From contig NZ_JAEUAW010000012.1 in NCBI RefSeq assembly GCF_019511665.1, positions 62,001-126,000 of the forward strand: 64,000 bases of DNA, written 5' to 3'. Source of the stretch: Microbacterium jejuense. Lineage in GTDB: Bacteria; Actinomycetota; Actinomycetes; Actinomycetales; Microbacteriaceae. The notes beneath the pieces were generated by a model. That model searched no databases, was not told the origin of the DNA, and saw nothing but the letters and a program-made list of their open reading frames with translations. Shown here piece after piece: positions 34,711 through 43,771 of the stretch (positions are counted from its first letter, which is position 1; every line of letters starts with the position of its first letter). A program made the position numbers and the translations under genes.

Positions 34711-36954
34711 ATGTCGCAGCCTCCCGCCGATCCCGGCCGACGGATCACGCCGATCCTCGAAGGCTGGGCCTTCGCCCCGAGCGCCCTGCGGCCGGATGCC
34801 GACTGGGACGACGTCGCGGCAGCCGGGTCGCTGGTCCGCCTGCCGCACACCTGGAACGCAGCGGACGGACAGGCTGGTGGCGAGTACCGTCGCGGAGTCT
34901 CGACATATGCCCGCCGAATCCTGCCTGATGCCGGAGCAGCGGAGACCTGGGTCGAGTTCGCCGGTGTGAACTCATCGGCCGAGGTCTACCTGGACGGGCA
35001 TCTGCTCGCCCGCCACGACGGTGGATACTCCACCTTCCGCGCGAACCTCACGCAGCATCTCACCGACGAGGGAGGAACCCTCCTCGTGCTCGTCGACAAC
35101 TCGCCGAACGAGACGGTCTATCCGCAACAGGCGGACTTCACGTTCTACGGCGGGATCTACCGGGACGTCCTGCAGATCAGTGTGGGTGCGACTCATTTCG
35201 TGCTGCAGGACGGTGGGCCGGGACTGGCGGTCACGCCGACGCTCGCGGGCGATCGCGCCGACGTCGCGATGAGTGCGAGCGTCATCGGCGCCGGCGCGCG
35301 GACCGCGCGCGTTCGGTTCACCGTCGACGGTGAGGGGTCGACTACGACCTCCATCGTCGGAGGAGTATCCCACGCCACCGTCCCGATCGAGCAGGTACGC
35401 CGCTGGCACGGACTGAGGGATCCCCACCTCTATACCGCCCGCGCCGAGCTGCTCCTGGACGGAGTCGTCGTCGATGCAGTGGAACTGCGTTTCGGATGCC
35501 GCGAGTTCGCCGTCGACCCCCAGCGGGGCTTCCTGCTCAACGGGGAGGAATATCCACTGCGGGGTGTCTCAAGGCACCAGGACTTCGAGGGTGTCGGCAA
35601 CGCCATAGGCGAAGAAGCGAAGCAGACGGATCTCGCGCTCCTGCGGGAATTGGGCGCGACAACTGTCAGGCTGGCGCACTACCAGCACGATCAGCGTTTC
35701 TACGATCTGTGTGACGAGACCGGGCTGGTGGTATGGGCGGAGATCCCGCAGATCACCGTGTTCCTGCCGGCGGCCGTCGACAACGCGCGCGACCAGCTCT
35801 CGGAGCTGATCGTGCAGAACCGCCACCACGCGAGCATCGTCTGCTGGGGCCTGTCCAACGAGATCACCCTCGCCGGTGCGGGCGATGACGTCCTTGCCGC
35901 TCATGGCGAGCTCAACGAGCTGGCGCACCGACTGGATCCGACTCGGCTGACCGCGATGGCGCACCTGTTCCTGCTGGAGACCGACAATCCGTTGGTCACC
36001 GTACCCGACGTCATGTCGTACAACCTCTACTTCGGCTGGTACGTCGGGGACGCCGTCGACAACGACACATGGCTGGACGGTTTCCACCAGACGTATCCGC
36101 GGACCGCCATCGGTCTGTCCGAATACGGCGCCGACGCCAATCCGCAATACCAGTCCTCCGATCCGGTGAAGGGCGACTACACCGAGGGCTATCAGGCGCT
36201 CTATCACGAGCACATGGTCACGATGATCGAGGCCCGGCCGTGGCTGTGGGCCACCCACGTGTGGAATCTCGCCGACTTCGGTTCAGCCGGTCGGGACGAG
36301 GGTGGTGTCAAGGGTCGTAACCAGAAGGGGCTCGTGTCGTTCGACCGCAGTGTGAAGAAGGATGCGTTCTACGTCTACAAGGCGGCCTGGTCGAGCGAGC
36401 CCTTCGTGCATGTCGCGGGCCGACGAAGGATCGAGCGCGCGGAGCCGACAACGGAGGTGGTCGTGTATTCCAACCAGCACGACGTCACTTTGCTCGTAGA
36501 CGGAGTCGAGTTCGGCACGATGACCGGCCGACGTGCATTCCGCTTCAACGTTCCGCTGACGGATGAGCACACGATCACGGCCCGCTCCGGAGCCGCCTCC
36601 GACAGCATCACTTTGCGGAAGGTGGATGAGGTCCCACCCATGGCCATCACGCCGACCACGACGATCGCGAACTGGTTCGACGAGGCCGAGCTGCCCAGCC
36701 CCGATGGGTACTTCTCCGTCCGTGACTCGGTGGGCGAGATCAGGCAGTCGGAGCAGGGGGCTCGAATGATCGCATCCGTTCTCGAGGCAGTCTCCACCAG
36801 CCGGGGCGAGGTCGGTCGTGGCGTGGACATCCCCCCGGCGATGCAGGCGATCGTCGACCGCATGAGCATGGAGAAGCTGATCCGACAGGCGGGAGGAGTA
36901 TCAATCGAGCAGATTGCGGCCCTCAACGCCCAGCTCAACCTCATCGCGAAGTGA
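34711..36954 (+). CDS. GH2 beta-galactosidase
   Basis: 747 residues; the ATG at 34711 follows GAAGGAG. GH2 domain order: sugar-binding jelly roll (about 15-170, with YRRGVSTYARR and FTFYGGIYRDV), immunoglobulin-like domain (about 175-275), then the TIM barrel. The barrel contains the YPLRGVSRHQDFEG motif, acid/base Glu in CWGLSNEIT (near 383), and nucleophile Glu in GLSEYGAD (near 470). An extra C-terminal beta domain and tail of about 180 residues follow. There is no signal peptide. It likely cleaves a beta-galactoside taken up by the GPH symporter. Other GH2 activities, for example beta-glucuronidase, are possible. Confidence 0.9.
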   Translation: MSQPPADPGRRITPILEGWAFAPSALRPDADWDDVAAAGSLVRLPHTWNAADGQAGGEYRRGVSTYARRILPDAGAAETWVEFAGVNSSAEVYLDGHLLARHDGGYSTFRANLTQHLTDEGGTLLVLVDNSPNETVYPQQADFTFYGGIYRDVLQISVGATHFVLQDGGPGLAVTPTLAGDRADVAMSASVIGAGARTARVRFTVDGEGSTTTSIVGGVSHATVPIEQVRRWHGLRDPHLYTARAELLLDGVVVDAVELRFGCREFAVDPQRGFLLNGEEYPLRGVSRHQDFEGVGNAIGEEAKQTDLALLRELGATTVRLAHYQHDQRFYDLCDETGLVVWAEIPQITVFLPAAVDNARDQLSELIVQNRHHASIVCWGLSNEITLAGAGDDVLAAHGELNELAHRLDPTRLTAMAHLFLLETDNPLVTVPDVMSYNLYFGWYVGDAVDNDTWLDGFHQTYPRTAIGLSEYGADANPQYQSSDPVKGDYTEGYQALYHEHMVTMIEARPWLWATHVWNLADFGSAGRDEGGVKGRNQKGLVSFDRSVKKDAFYVYKAAWSSEPFVHVAGRRRIERAEPTTEVVVYSNQHDVTLLVDGVEFGTMTGRRAFRFNVPLTDEHTITARSGAASDSITLRKVDEVPPMAITPTTTIANWFDEAELPSPDGYFSVRDSVGEIRQSEQGARMIASVLEAVSTSRGEVGRGVDIPPAMQAIVDRMSMEKLIRQAGGVSIEQIAALNAQLNLIAK

Positions 36955-37002
36955 GCTCCGGACAGCCGTCGCCCGCGCTGGGAGGCTCATGCCTCTCCGC
37001 GC

Positions 37003-38031
37003 TCAGATCCCACCATCGCGATCGCCATCACTGTGTGTGGCGGGCGGCAGCTGTGTCAGCAGCCGCTGCCTCTCCGCCGCCGTGACCGGGATCACGGATC
37101 CGTGGCGGAAGCGCGGCGGAAGGCTCTGCGGCGTGCGCGTCCAGCGACCGGAGTCGATGTCGTCCGTCTCGAAGAGGACGTAGCCCGTGCCGCCGCCGTA
37201 GGGCGGCCAGTCGAGCAGCAGGAACCAGCGGTCGTCGGTGAGGGAGGGCACGACGATCGGGCCCTCTCCGTGGGTGACATGTTCGGACCCGATGCGCTCC
37301 GCGATGAGGTCCCAGGCCGATCCGGCCGCACCCGTCGTGGCCCGGAACAGGTCGGGGCTCACCTCGTGGAACACGTGCATCACGTCAGGATGCTCGTCCT
37401 TCGTGAAGCGGTGGTACACGTCGCCATGGCGGATCACCGTCGAATCGATCGTCCCGTAGCCGGGGGCCCTCCGAACGTCGATCCAGATCCGGGGTTCGGT
37501 GAACGTGACGAAATCGTCGGTCGTCGCGATCATCATGCGGTTGTAGCTGTCGGCGTTGCGGCGTTCGACACCCTCGTCGTAGAGGTTGGACGCCCAGTAC
37601 ACGGCGTACGTCTGCGCCTCCTCGCACCAGATCGCCTCGGGCGCCCACGCGTTGCCGGCGCGCTCCGGCGGCATCACCTCGACGCGACGCGGGCCGTCCC
37701 ACGTCACGAGGTCGCGCGATTCCCACACGAGCAGCGCAGTGCTGCCGTGCTCCTGCGCGTCGCGGAAGTGTCCGATCCCGTACACCTGCAGGTCGGTCGC
37801 CAGCATCACGAAGCCTTCGCCGTCCCGCAGCCGCAGGAGGAACGGGTCGCGGATGCCGCCGGTCCCGACCGACGAGCGCAGCACCGGTGCACCGCCGGCC
37901 AGCATGTCCCATTCGCTGAGGGTGTCGCCGCGGCTGACGGCGAGGTGCACCTGCTCCGCGTCCGGTCCGTCCTCGCCGACGAAGTGGGCGAACAGATACG
38001 CCTCGTAGCCGGTGTGCTCACTGGCGCTCAT
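37003..38031 (-). CDS. GH43-like five-bladed propeller glycosidase
   Basis: 342 residues. The ATG at 38031 overlaps the stop of the upstream gene (ATGA) and has GGAGG nearby. The beta-propeller pattern of GH43 is visible: GTGGIRDPFLLRL (catalytic Asp, about 70-82), repeated W-x-x-S / D-L-V-T-W blade edges, AWAPEAIWCEE with the acid Glu candidate (about 132-142), and THGEGPIVVPS near 258. Usual activities are alpha-L-arabinofuranosidase or beta-xylosidase. No signal peptide, so it acts on imported oligosaccharides. Last gene of the ABC importer operon. Confidence 0.82.
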   Translation of the reverse strand: MSASEHTGYEAYLFAHFVGEDGPDAEQVHLAVSRGDTLSEWDMLAGGAPVLRSSVGTGGIRDPFLLRLRDGEGFVMLATDLQVYGIGHFRDAQEHGSTALLVWESRDLVTWDGPRRVEVMPPERAGNAWAPEAIWCEEAQTYAVYWASNLYDEGVERRNADSYNRMMIATTDDFVTFTEPRIWIDVRRAPGYGTIDSTVIRHGDVYHRFTKDEHPDVMHVFHEVSPDLFRATTGAAGSAWDLIAERIGSEHVTHGEGPIVVPSLTDDRWFLLLDWPPYGGGTGYVLFETDDIDSGRWTRTPQSLPPRFRHGSVIPVTAAERQRLLTQLPPATHSDGDRDGGI

Positions 38032-39332
38032 CGTGATTCCTCCATGGTTCGCTCGGTTCCTGTCCATGTCGCGCTCGCGGACCGCTGCGCGACGGCGGCA
38101 AACGCGTCGGCGACGGCCGTGCGGCGGCGTTCCACACCACCCTCCGACTCGACCAGTTCATACAACCCCATGGTCAGGCGGTGGTCCGACCGCGGGCCGG
38201 AGCCATGTCGGTACGTCCATTCGTACATGTCGAACAGCGGCCACCACGTGTAGCCCACGACCTCCAGGCCGCCGGCTCGCAGGCGGTCGATCTCGGCAAC
38301 GGAGGCGTGCAGCCAGTCGATCCGCTCGGCGACGGTCCCGGTGACGCAGGTCTCGGTCAGCATCACCGGTGCCTCGTAGCGTCGCGCGTATTCGACGAGC
38401 ACTTCAGAGAGTCCTGCGACGCCGTCGTCGCGGGTCGGCCGCGGATCGGCGAAGCCGCCCCGGTGATGGACGCCCGGTTCGAAGACCTCGGTCGAGTGCC
38501 GGGGGTAGTAGTTGACCCCCATGATGTCGGGATGGGCCGGGCGTCGGGCGAGGTCGTCGAGCGTGTCCTCGTCGGCGCCGTGCCGCAGCAGCATCTCGAG
38601 GAGGGGGTGGTCTGCGCCGACGCGCCCTGTGACGAGATCCTCGACGAGGTATGCCTGATGCCGCAGCCGCTCGGCGGTCTCACGGTGCTCGGGCGCATCG
38701 GTCGCGCCGACATACCGCATCGAGGCATCCACATGCACGAACGTCGCCCGATCCCGCAGCATCTCGCGGATGCCGTGCTGTGTCGCCTGGAAACCCTTCG
38801 CGATCGCGAGGGCGAGCTGCACAGCGCCCTCCTCGCCTCGCAGATACGGCGGCCAGTAGCCGTACTCGCCGCAGAACAGCACGTGGATCATCGGTTCGTT
38901 CACCGGCGTGTAGTCCGTGACGAGGTCGGAGTAGCGCTCGGCCGCGGCCACCGCGTACTCGGCGACGCGCTGCGGGTAGTCGCGAGCGGCGAACTGTCCT
39001 TCCAGCCACAGCGGCGTGCCGTAGTGAAGGAGGTCGATGATCGGACGGATGCCGAGCTCGACCATGCGACCGATGACACGGTCCGTCCAGCCCCAGTCCC
39101 AGCGGCCGGGCTCCGGGTTCACCCGATGCCACGGGATGCCCCAGCGGAGGAACTCCGCGCCCACGCCGGAGGCAAGGTCGAGGTCGCTGCGCCATCGCGT
39201 GTAGTGCTCGGTGAGCTCGTACTCGTCGATCGGCCGCAGACCGGGCCCGCCCTGCGGGACGAACGTGTTCTCGATGCCGAGCCCGAACCGCAGCGGACCC
39301 TCGGTGTACCAGTCGGTCAAAGAACGTCTCAT
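38028..39332 (-). CDS. GH1-like family glycosidase
   Basis: 434 residues. The ATG at 39332 overlaps the permease stop (ATGA). Clan-A barrel features: RWGIPWHRVNPEPGRWDW, acid/base Glu in YTPVNEPMIH (about 163-172), IMGVNYYPRHSTEVF, and the nucleophile Glu in VMLTETCVTG. The opening (FGLGIENTFVP) differs from ordinary GH1 enzymes, so this is a divergent subgroup and the substrate is uncertain. Between the ABC permeases and GH43, it likely acts on the oligosaccharide imported by that system. Confidence 0.82.
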   Translation of the reverse strand: MRRSLTDWYTEGPLRFGLGIENTFVPQGGPGLRPIDEYELTEHYTRWRSDLDLASGVGAEFLRWGIPWHRVNPEPGRWDWGWTDRVIGRMVELGIRPIIDLLHYGTPLWLEGQFAARDYPQRVAEYAVAAAERYSDLVTDYTPVNEPMIHVLFCGEYGYWPPYLRGEEGAVQLALAIAKGFQATQHGIREMLRDRATFVHVDASMRYVGATDAPEHRETAERLRHQAYLVEDLVTGRVGADHPLLEMLLRHGADEDTLDDLARRPAHPDIMGVNYYPRHSTEVFEPGVHHRGGFADPRPTRDDGVAGLSEVLVEYARRYEAPVMLTETCVTGTVAERIDWLHASVAEIDRLRAGGLEVVGYTWWPLFDMYEWTYRHGSGPRSDHRLTMGLYELVESEGGVERRRTAVADAFAAVAQRSASATWTGTERTMEESR

Positions 39333-40216
39333 TTCAGGCCGGTCGAAGCGACGCTCTCGATGAAGCGTCGCTGCACGAGAAGGAACATGATCGCGAGCGG
39401 GAGCACGGCGATGAGCGAGCCGGCCATCATGACGCCCTGCGGGATGATCCCGCCGGGGCCGGTCAGGAGCGTGAGCCCCGACGTGATGGTCCCCATCTCG
39501 GCGTCGGTCGTGAAGACGAGAGGCCAGAGCAGGTCGTTCCAGTTGTTCACGAAGGTGAAGATCGCGAGGGTCAACAGCGCGGGCCTGGCGTTGGGCAGAA
39601 CGACGTTCCAGAAGGTCCGCCATTCGGATGCCCCGTCCAGACGTGCCGCGTTGTCGAGGTCGCGGGGCAGTGACAGGAAGAACTGCCGGAGGAAGAAGAT
39701 GCCGAACGCGTCGGCCGCGCGTGGTGCGATCAGCCCGGCGTACGTGTTCACCCAGCCGAGGTCGCTGACGAGCTGATAGATCGGGATCAACGTGGCCTGG
39801 AACGGGATCATGAGGCTGGCGATGATCGCGATGAGGAGTACGCGGCTCCCGCGGAAGTCGATCCTCGCGAGCGCGTACGCGGCCAGGGAGTCGAACAGCA
39901 GGGCGAACGCGGTCACGCCGCCCGCGAAGACGAAGCTGTTCACGATCAGCCGCCCGAACGGCAGCTCTTCGAAGATCTGGGCGAAGTTGTCGAGCGTCCA
40001 GGCCTCGGGCAGCAGGGTCGGAGGGTACGCGTTCACCTCCGCGACCGGCTTGAACGCGGTGAACGCGATGATCGCGATCGGCAGCAGCACCAGCGCGGAG
40101 GCGGCGAGCGCCGCGATGAAGAGGAGGATGCTGCCGACTCGGCCTGTCCCGCGGCGACGCGTCGCCCGGGCAGGTGTCGCCGCCACTGAGCCGGGCAGGG
40201 TCGTGATGGAGGTCAT
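39329..40216 (-). CDS. ABC sugar importer permease (MalG-type)
   Basis: 295 residues; the ATG overlaps the previous stop (ATGA). Six transmembrane segments are visible, and the cytoplasmic EAA-type loop reads NAARLDGASEWRTFWNVVLPNARPA (about 195-219). It works with the permease encoded just upstream and the lipoprotein encoded two genes upstream as a carbohydrate uptake transporter of the CUT1 group. No ATPase gene lies in the operon; such systems often share a MsiK-type ATPase encoded elsewhere. Confidence 0.93.
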   Translation of the reverse strand: MTSITTLPGSVAATPARATRRRGTGRVGSILLFIAALAASALVLLPIAIIAFTAFKPVAEVNAYPPTLLPEAWTLDNFAQIFEELPFGRLIVNSFVFAGGVTAFALLFDSLAAYALARIDFRGSRVLLIAIIASLMIPFQATLIPIYQLVSDLGWVNTYAGLIAPRAADAFGIFFLRQFFLSLPRDLDNAARLDGASEWRTFWNVVLPNARPALLTLAIFTFVNNWNDLLWPLVFTTDAEMGTITSGLTLLTGPGGIIPQGVMMAGSLIAVLPLAIMFLLVQRRFIESVASTGLK

Positions 40217-41154
40217 TGCGCGTCCTTCTCTCGACGGCCGAAGAAGCGGAATTGGACGAGGCTCAGCACGAGGGTGACGAGCAGCAGCACGTACGACAGC
40301 GCCGAGGCGAAGCCGAGTTCGAGCTTCTTGAACCCGGACGTGTAGATCTCCATCACGACGGTCTGCGTCGTCCCGTAGGGGCCGCCGCCGGTCATGACGT
40401 AGATCTGGTCGAATGCCTGCAGAGCCGCGATGAGGGCGACGATCATGACGAACGCCATCGTGTTGCTGAGCATGGGCAGAGTGATGTGACGGAACCGCTG
40501 CCACGCGGTCGCGCCGTCCACGCGCGCGGCCTCGTACAGCGACCCCGGGATCTCTTGCAGGCCGGCGATGAAGATCACGAGGTAGAAGCCGAAGCTCTTC
40601 CAGACGGCGACGAGCGCGACTGTCGGCATCGCCAGCGCCGGATCCTGCAGCACGTTCCCGAGTTGGATGCCGAAGACGCGGAGCCAGTGGTTCAGCAGGC
40701 CGATCTGGGGGTCGAGCAGGTACGACCAGGCGAACGCCGCGACCGCGAGCGACACGATGAACGGCAGGAACAGCACCGTGCGGAACGCTCCGCGTCCCGG
40801 CAGCCGCCGGTGGTTCACGAGGAGCGCGAGCAGCAGGGCGGCGATGATCGCGGTCGGCGTGAACAGGACGGCGTAGTACGCGGTGTTCCCCATCGCCTGC
40901 AGCACGTCCGGGTCTGTGAACACGCGGACGTAGTTGTCGAGACCGACGTACTCCTCCTGCCCGAAGCCCGAGGCATCCGTGAACGAGAGCCGGAGTGCCG
41001 ACAGCATCGGCCACGCCACGAAGACGAGCAGGATGACGAGGGCGGGCGCGAGGAATGCCAACGCGGTCAGCGAGGTGCGCCTCGTCGATCCGACGGGCGT
41101 CCGGCCGCCCAGCTGGGGCGCGGGACGATAGCGGCGCTGCGTGATTGTCGCCAT
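40213..41154 (-). CDS. ABC sugar importer permease (MalF-type)
   Basis: 313 residues from the ATG at 41154. Six membrane segments follow a basic 30-residue N-terminus. The EAA loop is YEAARVDGATAWQRFRHITLPMLS (about 212-235), the coupling helix for the ATPase. It forms a heterodimer with the next gene product. Between this gene and the binding-protein gene lies a strong hairpin (41164-41196), which probably lowers permease expression relative to the binding protein. Confidence 0.94.
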   Translation of the reverse strand: MATITQRRYRPAPQLGGRTPVGSTRRTSLTALAFLAPALVILLVFVAWPMLSALRLSFTDASGFGQEEYVGLDNYVRVFTDPDVLQAMGNTAYYAVLFTPTAIIAALLLALLVNHRRLPGRGAFRTVLFLPFIVSLAVAAFAWSYLLDPQIGLLNHWLRVFGIQLGNVLQDPALAMPTVALVAVWKSFGFYLVIFIAGLQEIPGSLYEAARVDGATAWQRFRHITLPMLSNTMAFVMIVALIAALQAFDQIYVMTGGGPYGTTQTVVMEIYTSGFKKLELGFASALSYVLLLVTLVLSLVQFRFFGRREKDAQ

Positions 41155-41163
41155 GTTTCTCCA

Positions 41164-41196
41164 GGGGCCGCGGCGCGGAGCGCGCGCCACGGCCCC
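41164..41196 (-). promoter_or_regulatory. intra-operon hairpin between binding protein and permease
   Basis: GGGGCCGCGGCGCG (41164-41177) pairs with CGCGCCACGGCCCC (41183-41196). The single mismatch is a G-U pair in the leftward transcript. Fourteen base pairs, 5-nt loop, no T-run: more like an mRNA stabiliser or partial terminator than a full stop. Confidence 0.65.
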
Positions 41197-41222
41197 GATC
41201 GGGGACGGATGTGCGGTGGACG

Positions 41223-42482
41223 CTACTGGAGCGCCGCCTGGACCTCGTCCTGCGCGGCGGGCAGCAGGTCGTCGAGGCTCTCGCCGGCAACGGCGCGTTG
41301 GGTGAGATCGTCCACCGCATCGAGCACGTCGACGCTGTTGACGACGCCGGGCAGCAGCGCCCGGCTGGTCGGCGCGATCTCCGTGAGCGAGACCACGACG
41401 GGGTTCTCGGCGACAGCATCGGCGGCGACATCGGTTCGCAGCGGCGGCCATCCGGAGCCGAGCGACCACTGTGTCGCGACGTCGAGGTCGAAGAAGTACG
41501 AGAAGAACGCCTCGGCGCCGGCCGTCTCGGCTTTTCCGGCCTGCGCCGTGACTCCCATCGCGACGCCGATGGCGGATGCCGCCTGCGCCTCCGGCCCGGC
41601 GGGGACCGCGGCGATGCCGTAGTCGATTCCGCTGTCTTCGGCGATGGACGCCATCCAGGGGCCGCCCACGTGCATCGCCGCCTTTCCGGAGCTGAAGAGC
41701 TCGTCGGCGCCGATCCCGTCCAGGCCGGTGGGCGAGATCTTGTCATCCCGGATCGCAGAGACCCAGTACTCGAGCGCCTCCCGGTTCGCGTCGGAATCGA
41801 TGACGGCGGTGTCCGCGTCCTCGACCACGTCCCCGCCGGCCCCGTAGAACAGGGTCGGCCAGAGGCCGTTCGCCACGGTGTCGTGGTCGGGCAGCGCGAG
41901 ACCGTACTGCTCGGGTGTGCCGTCGCCGTCGGAATCCATGGTGAGCTGCCTCGCCGCGGCGCGCCATTCGTCCCACGTCTGCGGGAAGTCGGTGATTCCC
42001 GCGGCGGCGAACAGCGCCTTGTTGTAGAACACCGAGAGCGGGACGAATCCGGTCGGCACGCCGTACGGCGCCCCGCTCACGGTGACCATCTCGACAGCCT
42101 GCGGGTTGAGCTCAGCGGTGTTGCTGTCATCGCCGGCGTACCACTCGCTGAGGTCGACGAAGGCGCCCCGGTCGGCGTAGACGGGCAGTCGCTCCGCGGG
42201 CATCGCAACGATGTCGGGGCCTTCGTCGGCCGACAACGCGGGCAGCAGCGTGTCGTCGATCACCGCCCACGTCTTCACCTCGGTCGTGATCTTGACATCG
42301 TCCTGCGAGGCGTTGAAGTCGTCGACGATCTGCTGCAGCACATCGCCGTCGGCTTCGGTGTAGCCATGCCAGAAGGTCAGTTCGACGGGTCCTGCCGATT
42401 CCTCGGCGGTGCCGGCGGTGCAGCCGGCGAGCGCCAGAGCGGCGGTGACGCCGATGCCCGCGAGGGCGAGCAGTCGTTTCAT
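41223..42482 (-). CDS. ABC sugar-binding lipoprotein
   Basis: 419 residues from the ATG at 42482, preceded by AAAGGAG. Signal with lipobox LALAGC; the lipidated Cys is residue 21. The mature part has the extracellular solute-binding family 1 pattern: ELTFWHGYTEADGDVLQQIVDDF, FPQTWDEWRAAARQL, and FSSGKAAMHVGGPWM. It captures an oligosaccharide at the outer membrane face for the two permeases. It is the first gene of a five-gene operon (binding protein, two permeases, GH1-like, GH43). The operon is divergent from a LacI gene, with ATCGAT-centred operators between. Confidence 0.95.
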   Translation of the reverse strand: MKRLLALAGIGVTAALALAGCTAGTAEESAGPVELTFWHGYTEADGDVLQQIVDDFNASQDDVKITTEVKTWAVIDDTLLPALSADEGPDIVAMPAERLPVYADRGAFVDLSEWYAGDDSNTAELNPQAVEMVTVSGAPYGVPTGFVPLSVFYNKALFAAAGITDFPQTWDEWRAAARQLTMDSDGDGTPEQYGLALPDHDTVANGLWPTLFYGAGGDVVEDADTAVIDSDANREALEYWVSAIRDDKISPTGLDGIGADELFSSGKAAMHVGGPWMASIAEDSGIDYGIAAVPAGPEAQAASAIGVAMGVTAQAGKAETAGAEAFFSYFFDLDVATQWSLGSGWPPLRTDVAADAVAENPVVVSLTEIAPTSRALLPGVVNSVDVLDAVDDLTQRAVAGESLDDLLPAAQDEVQAALQ

Positions 42483-42541
42483 GGGGCACTCCTTTGTGAC
42501 GTCCGGAGACCTGCAGTCTTCCGGTGGGTCCATGGTGTAGG

Positions 42542-42631
42542 TAATCGATGTCGGTAATCGATGTAAGAGAAAGTATGCGGCTCCGTGTGGCAACCCGTCA
42601 AGTTCTCGGATCGAGGTGTTACATCGATGTA
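42542..42631. promoter_or_regulatory. LacI operators with ATCGAT core
   Basis: TAATCGATGT occurs at 42542-42551 and 42555-42564. TACATCGATGTA (42620-42631) is a perfect 12-base palindrome just upstream of the LacI start. All share the ATCGAT centre and lie in the divergent LacI/ABC promoter region. Confidence 0.75.
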
Positions 42632-42657
42632 CGCTGAAGTGCCGAAAGGGGGCTGCT

Positions 42658-43662
42658 GTGAGCGTGAGGATGGAGGATGTCGCGCGCCTCGCCGGTGTGT
42701 CGACGAAGACTGTTTCCAACGTCATCAACGCCCGCCCCTACGTTTCGGCCGAGACCCGTCGGAAGGTCGAGGCCGCGATCGCGGAACTCGACTACAAGCT
42801 CAACCTCGCCGCGCGCAACCTTCGCTCGGGCCGGAGCGGAGTGATCGGCCTCGCGGTGCCCAGCCTGTCGGTGGCGTACTTCGCCGAGCTCGCCGAGGCC
42901 ACCATCGCCGCGGCCGAAGAGCACGGTCTCGTCGTGCAGATCGAGCGCACCGGCAGCATCACCCGTGAGCGGGCGCTGCTCGACAGCCCGCGACTTCAGC
43001 ACATCGACGGGCTCATCCTGAACCCCATGGACCACGGTGCCGAAGAGCTCGAGAGCGTGCAGCTCTCTGTGCCCACGGTCGTCCTCGGCGACCACCCCGT
43101 CGGCGGCGCCGCCGTGCATGTCAGCACCGACCAGCGTGCCGCCGCGGCACTCGCCACCGAGCACCTGCTCCTCACCGGCCGGCGGCGGATCGCGGTCATC
43201 GGTGCGCGCAGCACCGACAGCCGCGGGTCAGCGGCTTTGCGGTTCGACGGCTACCGGACCGTGCTGGAACGCGCGGGCATCGCCGTCGAACGCGATCTGA
43301 TCGCGGAGGCGGACCCGTGGATCCAGGTCAACGGTGCGAACGCCATGCGTCAGCTGCTCGAACGCGGGGCGAGGTTCGATGCCGTGTTCGCGTTCAACGA
43401 CAGCCTGGCGCTGGGCGCGATGCGAGCGCTCGACGATGCCGGGCTGCATGTGCCCGGTGACGTCGCCGTGATCGGCATCGACAACACCGCCGAGGCCGCA
43501 TACTCCATCCCGAGCCTCAGCACCGTCGATCTGGGCCGGCAACGCATCGCCGAGACCGCCGTGGCCGCACTCACCGAGCAGATGGCCTCCAGCGAGAACC
43601 CGGCGCCGCGCCGTGTGCTCGTCGACTTCACCCTCCAGGCGAGGGAGTCCACAGCGCGGTAG
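42658..43662 (+). CDS. LacI-family repressor of the ABC/GH1/GH43 operon
   Basis: 334 residues from the GTG at 42658, preceded by GAAAGGGGG. The HTH and hinge are at the start (MEDVARLAGVSTKTVSNVIN, about 5-24; then the hinge helix LNLAARNLRSGRSGVIG). A periplasmic-binding-like sensor follows, with AFNDSLALGAMRALDDAG and VAVIGIDNTAEA. The gene is divergent from the importer operon and probably represses it and itself through the ATCGAT sites until the imported sugar binds. Confidence 0.94.
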   Translation: MSVRMEDVARLAGVSTKTVSNVINARPYVSAETRRKVEAAIAELDYKLNLAARNLRSGRSGVIGLAVPSLSVAYFAELAEATIAAAEEHGLVVQIERTGSITRERALLDSPRLQHIDGLILNPMDHGAEELESVQLSVPTVVLGDHPVGGAAVHVSTDQRAAAALATEHLLLTGRRRIAVIGARSTDSRGSAALRFDGYRTVLERAGIAVERDLIAEADPWIQVNGANAMRQLLERGARFDAVFAFNDSLALGAMRALDDAGLHVPGDVAVIGIDNTAEAAYSIPSLSTVDLGRQRIAETAVAALTEQMASSENPAPRRVLVDFTLQARESTAR

Positions 43663-43771
43663 CAGCGCTCGCACCCCGTTGTGCGCACGAACGCGTCGTA
43701 TCAGACGGCCACCCACCGGCGTCCTAAGCAGTGTGCCGTGCGACGGCCGGGCAGAAGCGGAGGCGATCCCC

